Source: an uncultured SAR116 cluster alpha proteobacterium
GTDB taxonomy: Bacteria; Pseudomonadota; Alphaproteobacteria; Puniceispirillales; Marisalimonadaceae
Assembly (NCBI GenBank): GCA_902623995.1
Contig: CACNWE010000002.1
Coordinates: 62,001-126,000, forward strand
Reading direction: 5' to 3'
Length of the DNA stretch: 64,000 nucleotides
The notes beneath the pieces were generated by a model, which saw only the letters and a program-made list of their open reading frames with translations, was not told where the DNA came from and searched no databases. Positions 9,402 through 15,819 of this stretch are shown here, in pieces (within the stretch, counting starts at the first letter, position 1; the number at the start of each line of letters is the position of its first letter). Made by a program: the position numbers and the translations under genes.

Positions 9402-10292
9402 TTATTTAAAATTTGAAATAACAGAGGCTATTTCTTTTTCTTGTTTGTATCCCATTAAATGAATTCCACTAACGCCTTTAATCGATTTATATTTTTCTAT
9501 TAATTCTATACAAATTTTAATACCTTCAAGGCTTTCGTTATTAGATTCTTCAATTCTATTGATTATTTCCTCAGGTATGTTGATACCAAAGAGATTTTTG
9601 TTCATCCATTTAGCACTTTTTGCAGATTTAATTACTCCTAATCCGATTATGAAATAAGCTTTGTCAGTAATATTTAATTCATTTAACTTTTGCATATAAC
9701 TTTTTAGAATATCTTTCTCGAAAACGTATTGTGTTTGAAAAAATTCGACACCAGCTTCAATTTTTTTTACTAAGTTTAAGCCATCAAAATCATTGTTAAT
9801 TTTAAATGGAGTATCTGCTCCACCAATGAAAAATTCTGGTGCATCATTAATTTTCCTTCCAGAAGGATACATTTTTTTTGTTTTAATTTCGTGAGCAGTT
9901 CTCAATATACCAATTGTATCTAGATCTCTGACTTCTTTGGTATCTGGTTGATCCCCCCCTTTAACCTCATCACCATACAAACAAAGAATGTTTGGAACAT
10001 CCAATGCCCACCCACCAAGTAGATCACCTTGTATTGCAATCCTATTTCTGTCTCTCGTGGTGAATTGTAAAATTGGTTCAATGCCATTTTGAGCAAGAAT
10101 TGCTGCTGTCGCAAGAGCTGACATATGAGATTTTGCCCCAGCTCCATCAGTAACGTTTATAGCATCAGCTAGACCGTTTAGACATTCTACTTCATCTATA
10201 ACAACATCCTTATTGCCAGAATCTGGTGGGGAGGTTTCAGCCGTAAAAACAAATTTATTTTCCTTAAGTAATTTTCTTAATTTACTTTTCAT
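9402..10292 (-). CDS. metF: methylenetetrahydrofolate reductase-like protein
   Basis: FAD enzyme interconverting 5,10-methylene-THF and 5-methyl-THF. From ATG 10292 (MKSKLRKLLKENKFVFTAE) the length is about 297 aa, normal for MetF. TAETSPPDSG, TTRDRNRIAIQGDLLG and QYVFEKDIL match family blocks. An in-frame start at 10343 would add 17 residues that look non-native. It is divergent from the dmdA-like gene with only 51 bp between starts. This suggests a joint role: methyl-THF from demethylation is oxidised by this enzyme. A non-canonical MetF paralogue serving demethylation rather than methionine synthesis is possible. Confidence 0.85.
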   Translation of the reverse strand: MKSKLRKLLKENKFVFTAETSPPDSGNKDVVIDEVECLNGLADAINVTDGAGAKSHMSALATAAILAQNGIEPILQFTTRDRNRIAIQGDLLGGWALDVPNILCLYGDEVKGGDQPDTKEVRDLDTIGILRTAHEIKTKKMYPSGRKINDAPEFFIGGADTPFKINNDFDGLNLVKKIEAGVEFFQTQYVFEKDILKSYMQKLNELNITDKAYFIIGLGVIKSAKSAKWMNKNLFGINIPEEIINRIEESNNESLEGIKICIELIEKYKSIKGVSGIHLMGYKQEKEIASVISNFK

Positions 10293-10343
10293 AAAAAATG
10301 TCCAAAGTAATTTATAGATATTGTTTAATTGGGGTACAAACAA

Positions 10344-11447
10344 ATGTCTAATAGTTTTTTAATTAACACATCTAATAGAATTAGAAGCACACCATTTACT
10401 TCTAGAAATGAGCTAGCAGGCGTTAAAAAATATACAGTCTATAATAACACATTATTACCGACAATATTTAAATCATTAAAAGAAGATTATTATCATCTAA
10501 TAAAAAATGTTCAGTTATGGGATGTTTGTGCCCAAAGAATTATTGAAGTTAAAGGCAGTAAATCTTTGTCATTAATGCAATATCTTTTTTGTAGAGATTT
10601 CTCTAATATTTCTTCTGGTAAAGCATATTACGCACCAATAGTTAATTTTGAAGGTGGGTTATTAAATGACCCAGTTGTTTTTTGCATCGCTGATAATCAT
10701 TTCTTGATTTCTTTATCTGACTCAGACTTGTTTAATTGGGTCTCTGCAATTAATAATTCAAAAGAATTTTATTCTGAAGTAAAAGAAACCGATATATTTA
10801 CAATTGCTATTCAAGGACCAAAATCTAATGAATTAGCTCAAAAAATCTTTGGTAAAGAAATACAAAACTTAAAATATTTTAATTTCATAAAACTTCCGTT
10901 TAATGAAGAAGAAATTATGATTTCGAAAACAGGTTACAGCAAACAATCTGGTTACGAAATTTTACTAATTAATCCAAATAAAGCAATTATTTTGTGGGAC
11001 CTAATAATGGAAAAAGGCAAGGAATTTAAAATTCGGGTTGGGTGTCCAAATATGATTGAGAGAGTAGAGAATAATCTTCTCAGTTATGGAAATGAGATGA
11101 CACTTAAAGACACACCCTATGATTGTGGGTTAGGAAATTTTTGTAATCTTAACTCAGATTATGAATTCATTGGAAAATCTGCTTTATTGCAACAAAAAAA
11201 AGTTGGGTTTGAAAAAGATATATTTAAAATTCAGTTCGATTATAAAAGAGAAAATAAACAAATTTTTTTCAATAATCTTCCAGTATACAAAGAAGATGTA
11301 GAGATAGGAAGAGCAACCTCAATTGTTTGGTCACCTAAACATTCTAAATATGTAGGTTTTTTAATTGCATCAAAAAATATTGTGAATAACTTAAATGATT
11401 ATTATATTTTAGATAAAATTAATTTTGATTTATCACATATCACATAA
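10344..11447 (+). CDS. dmdA: DmdA/GcvT-family THF-dependent demethylase
   Basis: GcvT-fold protein transferring a methyl group to THF. About 367 aa from ATG 10344. Several segments agree with what I recall of marine DMSP demethylase DmdA: RIRSTPFTSR at the N terminus, YTVYNNTLLPT, LWDVCAQRIIEVKG, YAPIVNFEGGLLNDPVV, AIQGPKSNELA and GCPNMIERVENNLLSYGNEM. The specific assignment over other GcvT-like demethylases (for example dimethylglycine or sarcosine) is inference. The start at 10344 is preferred to 10329 because MSNSFLINTSNRIRSTPF fits the family N terminus. Last chromosomal gene before the tRNA-Gly island. Confidence 0.7.
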   Translation: MSNSFLINTSNRIRSTPFTSRNELAGVKKYTVYNNTLLPTIFKSLKEDYYHLIKNVQLWDVCAQRIIEVKGSKSLSLMQYLFCRDFSNISSGKAYYAPIVNFEGGLLNDPVVFCIADNHFLISLSDSDLFNWVSAINNSKEFYSEVKETDIFTIAIQGPKSNELAQKIFGKEIQNLKYFNFIKLPFNEEEIMISKTGYSKQSGYEILLINPNKAIILWDLIMEKGKEFKIRVGCPNMIERVENNLLSYGNEMTLKDTPYDCGLGNFCNLNSDYEFIGKSALLQQKKVGFEKDIFKIQFDYKRENKQIFFNNLPVYKEDVEIGRATSIVWSPKHSKYVGFLIASKNIVNNLNDYYILDKINFDLSHIT

Positions 11448-11465
11448 AAATATTTATATAGATTT

Positions 11466-11540
11466 TGGAGTGGGCGAAGAGATTCGAACTCTCGACATTT
11501 TTGTTGCCAACGAGATGCTCTACCACTGAGCTACTGCCAT
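11466..11540 (-). pseudogene. degenerate tRNA-Gly-like copy at island left end
   Basis: Aligns without gaps along its whole length with the intact tRNA-Gly at 29580-29654, including the T-arm, D-arm and encoded CCA. The acceptor stem is broken (5' ATGGCAG against 3' CGCCCAC), the anticodon stem has two mismatches, and the anticodon reads GGC instead of GCC. A functional tRNA is unlikely. It is best read as the remnant produced by tRNA-targeted integration or duplication, marking the left end of the element. Confidence 0.8.
11472..11499. repeat. left attachment-site core (28 bp, perfect copy at 29586-29613)
   Basis: Identical over 28 bases to 29586-29613, covering the tRNA T-arm and variable region. 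The homology continues with mismatches through the rest of the tRNA. This is the best candidate for the recombination core used by the integrase; the exact crossover cannot be placed within it. Confidence 0.75.
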
Positions 11541-11605
11541 TGTTCCTGTGTATTCAACTGCAATTACTACGATAGAATATAATGAAAAAGGAGTAAAGAT
11601 GCTCG

Positions 11606-11747
11606 TCTTTTGTCTACCTTTTTGTACTCTGCCTTTTATAATTAACGATAAGAAATGCCCATTCAAGGTCCACCCGGGGGGTGTATGCATAGGCACATAA
11701 TTTAGATCTCGTTTTATGTTGCAACGTTAGTTGTACAAGTAACTAAT
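11606..11747. repeat. 142-bp direct repeat, copy 1
   Basis: About 89% identical to 13893-14033 in the same orientation, with one indel and roughly 14-16 substitutions by eye. Conserved sub-blocks are CCTTTTATAATTAA, GGGGGTGTATGCATAGGCAC and a terminal palindromic block TTAGTTGTACAAGTAACTAA. CACCC/GGGTG can pair as a tight hairpin. No ORF is conserved between the copies. Its first bases resemble the start region of the integrase gene (see 28360-29502). Confidence 0.8.
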
Positions 11748-12288
11748 TTGCTTTAGTTTTTTTGAAATTCAGCATCCATTTCTCAAAAACTAATATTGCT
11801 TCATCCATATCAGTAGTTTTGTTTGGATGATTTTTTGCTCTTCCTAACATGGTGGATACAACATTAACCTGATATTTTTTGTCTCTAGCTTTTATTGCAT
11901 CTATTGTATAGGTTGCTTTTTCTTTATTCATAAATCCGAGTCCTTTTAGAGTTGTCTCGGGCTTGTAATCTGAATATAGAGATAAATTAAGAGGCTTTAA
12001 CTTTTCCTGACAGTCTTGCTGACTCATTGGCATATTGTCTATAAGATCAAAAATAATATCAGGTTCTAAAGATGAGTATTCCTTTTTTAAAGTACCATCA
12101 TAACCTATTAGTTTGATAGAAAAATTAAGACCCTTTTTTCTGAAAGACATTAATTTGATATGCCTTTTATGAAATTCTTTTATATGCTTTTGGTAAAGTT
12201 CTTTAGATTTTTTGTAGTTATTTTCTCTGTAGCAAGTCGTACATAACAAAAGTATTCTACATTTCCATTTGTATTTCGTTAAATCCAT
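11743..12288 (-). CDS. DUF4174-like protein with extra C-terminal region
   Basis: 181 aa. Residues 5-100 follow the pattern I recall for DUF4174: YKWKCRILLL, an IGYDGTLKKEY block near 61-71 and LIDNMPMSQQ near 82-91. Residues 101-181 form a second part (AKNHPNKTTDMDEAILVFEKWM) that I do not recognise. The function of DUF4174 is unknown. Unlike many members it has no clear signal peptide. Its stop lies inside or beside the end of repeat copy 1. It is the leftmost gene of the island. Confidence 0.7.
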   Translation of the reverse strand: MDLTKYKWKCRILLLCTTCYRENNYKKSKELYQKHIKEFHKRHIKLMSFRKKGLNFSIKLIGYDGTLKKEYSSLEPDIIFDLIDNMPMSQQDCQEKLKPLNLSLYSDYKPETTLKGLGFMNKEKATYTIDAIKARDKKYQVNVVSTMLGRAKNHPNKTTDMDEAILVFEKWMLNFKKTKAN

Positions 12289-12304
12289 TATTCATTAATT
12301 TGTA

Positions 12305-12457
12305 TTAACTATTTTCCGGATCAACAATATCACTTTCAGTTTTACTAATTTGATCTTTCTTTTTTTTCATTTTGCAAACTTCTTTTAGAGCTAGACCAGC
12401 CATTACTCCTACGCCCATACCTATAATAGTGCCCTTTATTATTCCTAATCCAAACAT
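12305..12457 (-). CDS. small membrane protein, 50 aa
   Basis: Reads MFGLGIIKGTIIGMGVGVMA..., one glycine-rich hydrophobic helix, then a lysine-rich and acidic tail ending DPENS. A good ribosome site (TTAGGAGTTTAAA) precedes ATG 12457, and the stop is TAA at 12305. It follows the 38-aa ORF directly (the TAG of that ORF is part of its SD), so they look like a two-gene unit. Function unknown; glycine-zipper-like helices occur in small membrane toxins and holins, but nothing further supports that. Confidence 0.55.
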   Translation of the reverse strand: MFGLGIIKGTIIGMGVGVMAGLALKEVCKMKKKKDQISKTESDIVDPENS

Positions 12458-12466
12458 TTTAAACTC

Positions 12467-12583
12467 CTAATTTTCTATCCATGAAATAAATTGATAAAAA
12501 CCAAAAAGAATACCAAAAAAAACATAAAGTCTGACTTGAGATCTCAATATTGGTATAACTATGATTTTTTGTATTATTGACAT
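12467..12583 (-). CDS. possible small membrane protein, 38 aa
   Basis: Reads MSIIQKIIVIPILRSQVRLY then a hydrophobic helix VFFGILFGFYQFISWIEN. No clear ribosome site precedes ATG 12583. Coupling to the 50-aa ORF downstream is the main support. Could be chance. Confidence 0.35.
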   Translation of the reverse strand: MSIIQKIIVIPILRSQVRLYVFFGILFGFYQFISWIEN

Positions 12584-12736
12584 AGTAATTATTTAATCTA
12601 TTTTAAATAATATTCAATATCACTAATATTATCAAAAAAAATTATGTTTGTTGCGTAGAGAATTTTAGAAGTTATTTAAAGTTTGGTAGATTGATAATTC
12701 CTGTATATTTTCAAAAATAAATTTAGAACTTATCAA

Positions 12737-13090
12737 TCAACTTCTATAATCATGAAGAACAATTCCTCTATTGTTTCTATATTTAGTGTTATAATTTTTT
12801 CCTACTTTTGGAACTACTTTCTCTTCAATTATTTTTGGACAAGCTTTGTTAGCATTTTCATCTTCATATTCAAATGTACTTGTTAATCTATGATTTTTTT
12901 TGTTCCAGACTTGGGCAACAGTTCTTCTTACCAATCTTGCTTTAGATAATTCTTTCTTTATATCTTCTGTCCATACTTCTTCTTCAAAAGTTGCCATCCA
13001 CTGCTCCAATTCAACCTTTGTCACAAACTCTAGCTCTATGCAATTCATGAATAAAGTCTCTTTAGTTATTGGTTTTACCATGTATTTCAA
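12737..13090 (-). CDS. hypothetical protein, 117 aa
   Basis: Soluble protein with no recognised domain. The first two-thirds is acidic and Trp-containing (VELEQWMATFEEEVWTEDIK); the C terminus is basic (GKNYNTKYRNNRGIVLHDYR). ATG at 13090, with an alternative at 13081. No strong ribosome site. Isolated in the left arm of the island. Confidence 0.5.
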   Translation of the reverse strand: MKYMVKPITKETLFMNCIELEFVTKVELEQWMATFEEEVWTEDIKKELSKARLVRRTVAQVWNKKNHRLTSTFEYEDENANKACPKIIEEKVVPKVGKNYNTKYRNNRGIVLHDYRS

Positions 13091-13221
13091 CTATAAGTAT
13101 GCAAATTAAATACGCAAAAACATTAGTATGAATGCAAATAAACGATTTTATTTCTTTCAAATTTAACCTAATTTATTATATACATTAAGTACTCAATTCA
13201 TGATTTGAAACACAGAAAACA

Positions 13222-13866
13222 ATGAAAATTTTATTTAAAATATTTATACTTTTACTTTTTACGTTGATTATCCAAAACAAAGCATTTTCTTACAGCAAAT
13301 ATTCTGGAAAAGTAAGTGTAACTGTTTCTGTAAGTAAAGCAGATAAATCAGATGACACAAGTGCAGGAGTTAAAACAGAGGCTTCAGCAAATAAAAGTAT
13401 AGAAAATATTACTAACTCAAGCAAAGATAATGCACCTACTAGTAAAACTACAGAAAAACCATCCGTTCAAGACAACTCTAGTGAACAATCATATTCATAT
13501 GACAATAACAACAATGCGTCAGATGATAATTATGATAGAAATAATAATTTTGGAAATAAAATAAATGGCTATAAATCTAGTGAAAATTATGAAATAGCTG
13601 AAGAAGAAAGATTATTTGATACTATTAAAAATTTTAAAAATGAAGAGAGTTTAAATAAGAGTGATTTAAAAAGATTAGATAGTTTAGTTAATAGAAGAAT
13701 TAAAGAAATTGCTAAAAAAATTAAATTCAAATTTGATAAAGATGATGAAAAACGATTTTTTGAATTTACAGAAAAAATAAATTATGACATTGAAATAATT
13801 GAGAAGAAAGCTGAATTAGTTGATTATGTTCAAAAGACTTTTGAAGTAATGGGATTAATTCATTAG
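13222..13866 (+). CDS. secreted low-complexity protein
   Basis: 214 aa. A clear signal peptide (MKILFKIFILLLFTLIIQNK, cleavage near AFS-YS) is followed by about 95 residues rich in Ser, Lys, Thr and Asn (SYDNNNNASDDNYDRNNNF), then a charged helical C-terminal half that looks like a coiled coil. No enzymatic motif. A surface-exposed or adhesive role is only a guess. It ends 27 bp before repeat copy 2. Confidence 0.65.
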   Translation: MKILFKIFILLLFTLIIQNKAFSYSKYSGKVSVTVSVSKADKSDDTSAGVKTEASANKSIENITNSSKDNAPTSKTTEKPSVQDNSSEQSYSYDNNNNASDDNYDRNNNFGNKINGYKSSENYEIAEEERLFDTIKNFKNEESLNKSDLKRLDSLVNRRIKEIAKKIKFKFDKDDEKRFFEFTEKINYDIEIIEKKAELVDYVQKTFEVMGLIH

Positions 13867-13892
13867 ACCGATCAACAGTGAAAAAATTCTTA

Positions 13893-14033
13893 TCTTTTGT
13901 CTACCATTTTGTATTCTGCCTTTTATAATTAATGATAAGAAATACCATGCAAGGGCCACCCAGGGGGTGTATGCATAGGCACGTAATTTAGATCGCATTT
14001 TATTTTGCACCGTTAGTTGTACAAGTAACTAAT
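13893..14033. repeat. 142-bp direct repeat, copy 2
   Basis: Second copy of the sequence at 11606-11747, 2.3 kb away. On the minus strand this copy contains ACAAAATGGTAGACAAA, identical over 17 bases to the start region of the integrase gene, then a stop three codons later. The shared terminal palindrome and CACCC/GGGTG hairpin are conserved. Confidence 0.8.
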
Positions 14034-14083
14034 CTACTTCTAATTCAGCTTCAACAGCAGATGCATATTATTTGTATAGAAAT

Positions 14084-14113
14084 AAAAAACCCCACGTAGC
14101 TATACATGGGGTT
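14084..14113 (-). terminator. rho-independent terminator of the exonuclease operon
   Basis: On the minus strand AACCCCA pairs with TGGGGTT, extended by TAC/GTA around a short loop, followed by TTTTTTATTT. It lies 26 bp beyond the stop of the last gene (14139) and closes the 17217-14139 operon. Confidence 0.85.
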
Positions 14114-14138
14114 AATTTGTAAATCATAAAACTTATAA

Positions 14139-14600
14139 TCAGTGTTTAGTTCTATTCTTAAATTGTGTTCCTTTATTTTTAACCTTCTCTAAGTTTACAA
14201 GTTGTACATAATCGCTCATTGCCCTAACAAGACTAAAACATTCTGCAGATCCATCACTCATGTAATCTATTACTGAGGTGATGTTAATATCATACTCTTC
14301 ACCTAACTCAGTTATTTTAATGTCTGTAGGTAGCTCTCGATAATCTTTGTAGTTTGTTCTCATACGAACAAAATTTATGTATGACTCTAAAAGTATTGTT
14401 AACCTATGCAAGAGATCATTATTACTTAAATGAAGGTACTCTAGAAGGTTAAACATCCCATAGATAAATATTGACTCTTTATCTATATCGTTATCATCAA
14501 GTCGATCAATTAACTTACCAAACTCACTGTCAATTTTAGCAAGTTTGGAGGTTTCTTCTGGGGTGCTTCCCTTGACCCATTTCTCAAAATCAAACTTCAT
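14139..14600 (-). CDS. unknown 153-aa protein, tandem paralogue B
   Basis: Paralogue of the preceding gene. Shared features: an N-terminal F..W..G motif (FEKWVKGSTPEE), KL..ID, then DKESIFIYGMFNLLEYLH near residues 40-57 and RL.ILLE.Y..F. A Ser/Asp-rich loop before a Cys (DGSAECFSLVRAMSDYV) is also shared, and both proteins end in TKH. Predominantly helical, no signal peptide. I do not recognise the family. It starts three bases after its paralogue stops and is the last gene of the operon. Confidence 0.75.
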   Translation of the reverse strand: MKFDFEKWVKGSTPEETSKLAKIDSEFGKLIDRLDDNDIDKESIFIYGMFNLLEYLHLSNNDLLHRLTILLESYINFVRMRTNYKDYRELPTDIKITELGEEYDINITSVIDYMSDGSAECFSLVRAMSDYVQLVNLEKVKNKGTQFKNRTKH

Positions 14601-14603
14601 AAG

Positions 14604-15065
14604 CTAATGCTTCGTGTCTGTTAGAGTAAATAACAATAGATTTTCACGATCAGAATACACCATGTTCTCTATGAAATTTGATAAGCACTCAACTAAGTTA
14701 TAACAATCAGGGCTTCCACCCAAATCAGGATCAAAAAAACCATGCAAATGAATTTCTGATCGATCAAGAAAAGTTGTAATTGCAAGAGGTTTTAGATTGC
14801 AATCCTTATAATGTGAACTATTGCTTAAAAAAATCTTATATGTTTCAAGAAGTATCCTTAATCTGTCTAAATATCTTCGCTCATTCATATGGAGATAATT
14901 AAGCAAGTTTAACATTCCGTAAATAAAAATAGACTCTTTATCAATGCTTGGAAAATCATCGTTTAATTCACAAATAAATATCTTCATTCTCTGATCAATA
15001 TGCTTAAGTTTAATTGCATGTATTTCATCATTACCGTCTTTCCAACGTTTAAAATTCAAATACAT
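14604..15065 (-). CDS. unknown 153-aa protein, tandem paralogue A
   Basis: Same length as the neighbouring paralogue, with moderate identity by eye (roughly 30-35%) concentrated in DKESIFIYGMLNLLNYLH. Other matching points are FKRWKDG, KLKHIDQRM, RLRILLETYKIF and SPDCYNLVECLSNFIENM. No catalytic signature is evident. The start is adjacent to the stop of the 250-aa HNH/DUF3223-like gene, so translation is probably coupled. Paired paralogues in an operon often form heteromers, which is inference here. Confidence 0.75.
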   Translation of the reverse strand: MYLNFKRWKDGNDEIHAIKLKHIDQRMKIFICELNDDFPSIDKESIFIYGMLNLLNYLHMNERRYLDRLRILLETYKIFLSNSSHYKDCNLKPLAITTFLDRSEIHLHGFFDPDLGGSPDCYNLVECLSNFIENMVYSDRENLLLFTLTDTKH

Positions 15066-15818
15066 TTAAACCCCCATTGCAGAAAAAAGATTAAATTGGG
15101 CTGAGTGATTACCTGCAACAGGGACCTGAATTTCACTAGTTGCTGCAGATGTAACATTTTTAAACTTATAGGAAGCCCCTAGTTTTTGATTTAACTCTCT
15201 TGATACAAGAGACACATGCCCATCATTCAAAAATCGAGCATGATATTTTAAGAATTCATACTTGAAATCTGCATTATCAAAAGCAAGTTCTCCAAGATGA
15301 TCATATTTAAAAAGATTATCATCAAGTTCTGCTCCTTTACTTTTAAGAAAGCTATCACAAATAATATTAAATTCGTAAGGATGTTCATGGTGCAAGTGCA
15401 GATCCTTTTTTGGATAAGTGTTGCCTGTCTTTTGACAAACTAATCCAATTTTTTGAATTATCTTTTCTTTCTTGAAAAACACCTGATCTTTAACGATCTT
15501 TCGACATAATTTGTGCAGTATATCTCTTAAATTAAGATTCACTTTAATTGCGTTGTTTTTAACTGAAAAAGGAAAAAGCTCCATATTTTCACCAATAGCA
15601 GCAAAACATTTATTATTATAAATAGGATGTCTTGTGACTATAAATTTCTCTGGTCTAATACATTTAGACTTTAGAGGATGATTATTAAAAATCTGCTCTA
15701 GGTTCTTCCTAGAGCAAATATCTTTAATCTCACCTGCAACTGGTACAGTTTTTAGAAGGTAATTAGACCAGTCTAATACAGTATCCATTTTGGTTTCAAA
15801 TATTGAATTTCTATTCAT
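15066..15818 (-). CDS. HNH/DUF3223-like putative nuclease component
   Basis: 250 aa. The segment CQKTGNTYPKKDLHLHHEHP (residues 128-147) followed by FNIICDSFL, and later FLKYHARFLNDGHVSLVSRELN (location 189-210), fits the general plan of DUF3223 or HNH-like proteins: C-x-x-TG turn, His-rich metal site, helix, then YH..A.L....N. Candidate metal ligands are C128, H141, H143, H144 and H146. The first 110 residues have no recognised domain. It starts one base after the ExoI-like gene, indicating a tight operon. Nuclease activity is inferred, not demonstrated by a canonical full HNH motif. Confidence 0.55.
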   Translation of the reverse strand: MNRNSIFETKMDTVLDWSNYLLKTVPVAGEIKDICSRKNLEQIFNNHPLKSKCIRPEKFIVTRHPIYNNKCFAAIGENMELFPFSVKNNAIKVNLNLRDILHKLCRKIVKDQVFFKKEKIIQKIGLVCQKTGNTYPKKDLHLHHEHPYEFNIICDSFLKSKGAELDDNLFKYDHLGELAFDNADFKYEFLKYHARFLNDGHVSLVSRELNQKLGASYKFKNVTSAATSEIQVPVAGNHSAQFNLFSAMGV

Positions 15819-15819
15819 G

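Noticed and set aside
11466-11540. Functional second tRNA (apparent Ala-GGC anticodon)
   Set aside because: Acceptor and anticodon stems are mismatched and the body is that of tRNA-Gly, so it is treated as a pseudo-tRNA/att remnant.
11606-14033. CRISPR array or insertion-sequence ends
   Set aside because: Only two long copies 2.3 kb apart, no regular spacers, no transposase and no terminal inverted repeats.
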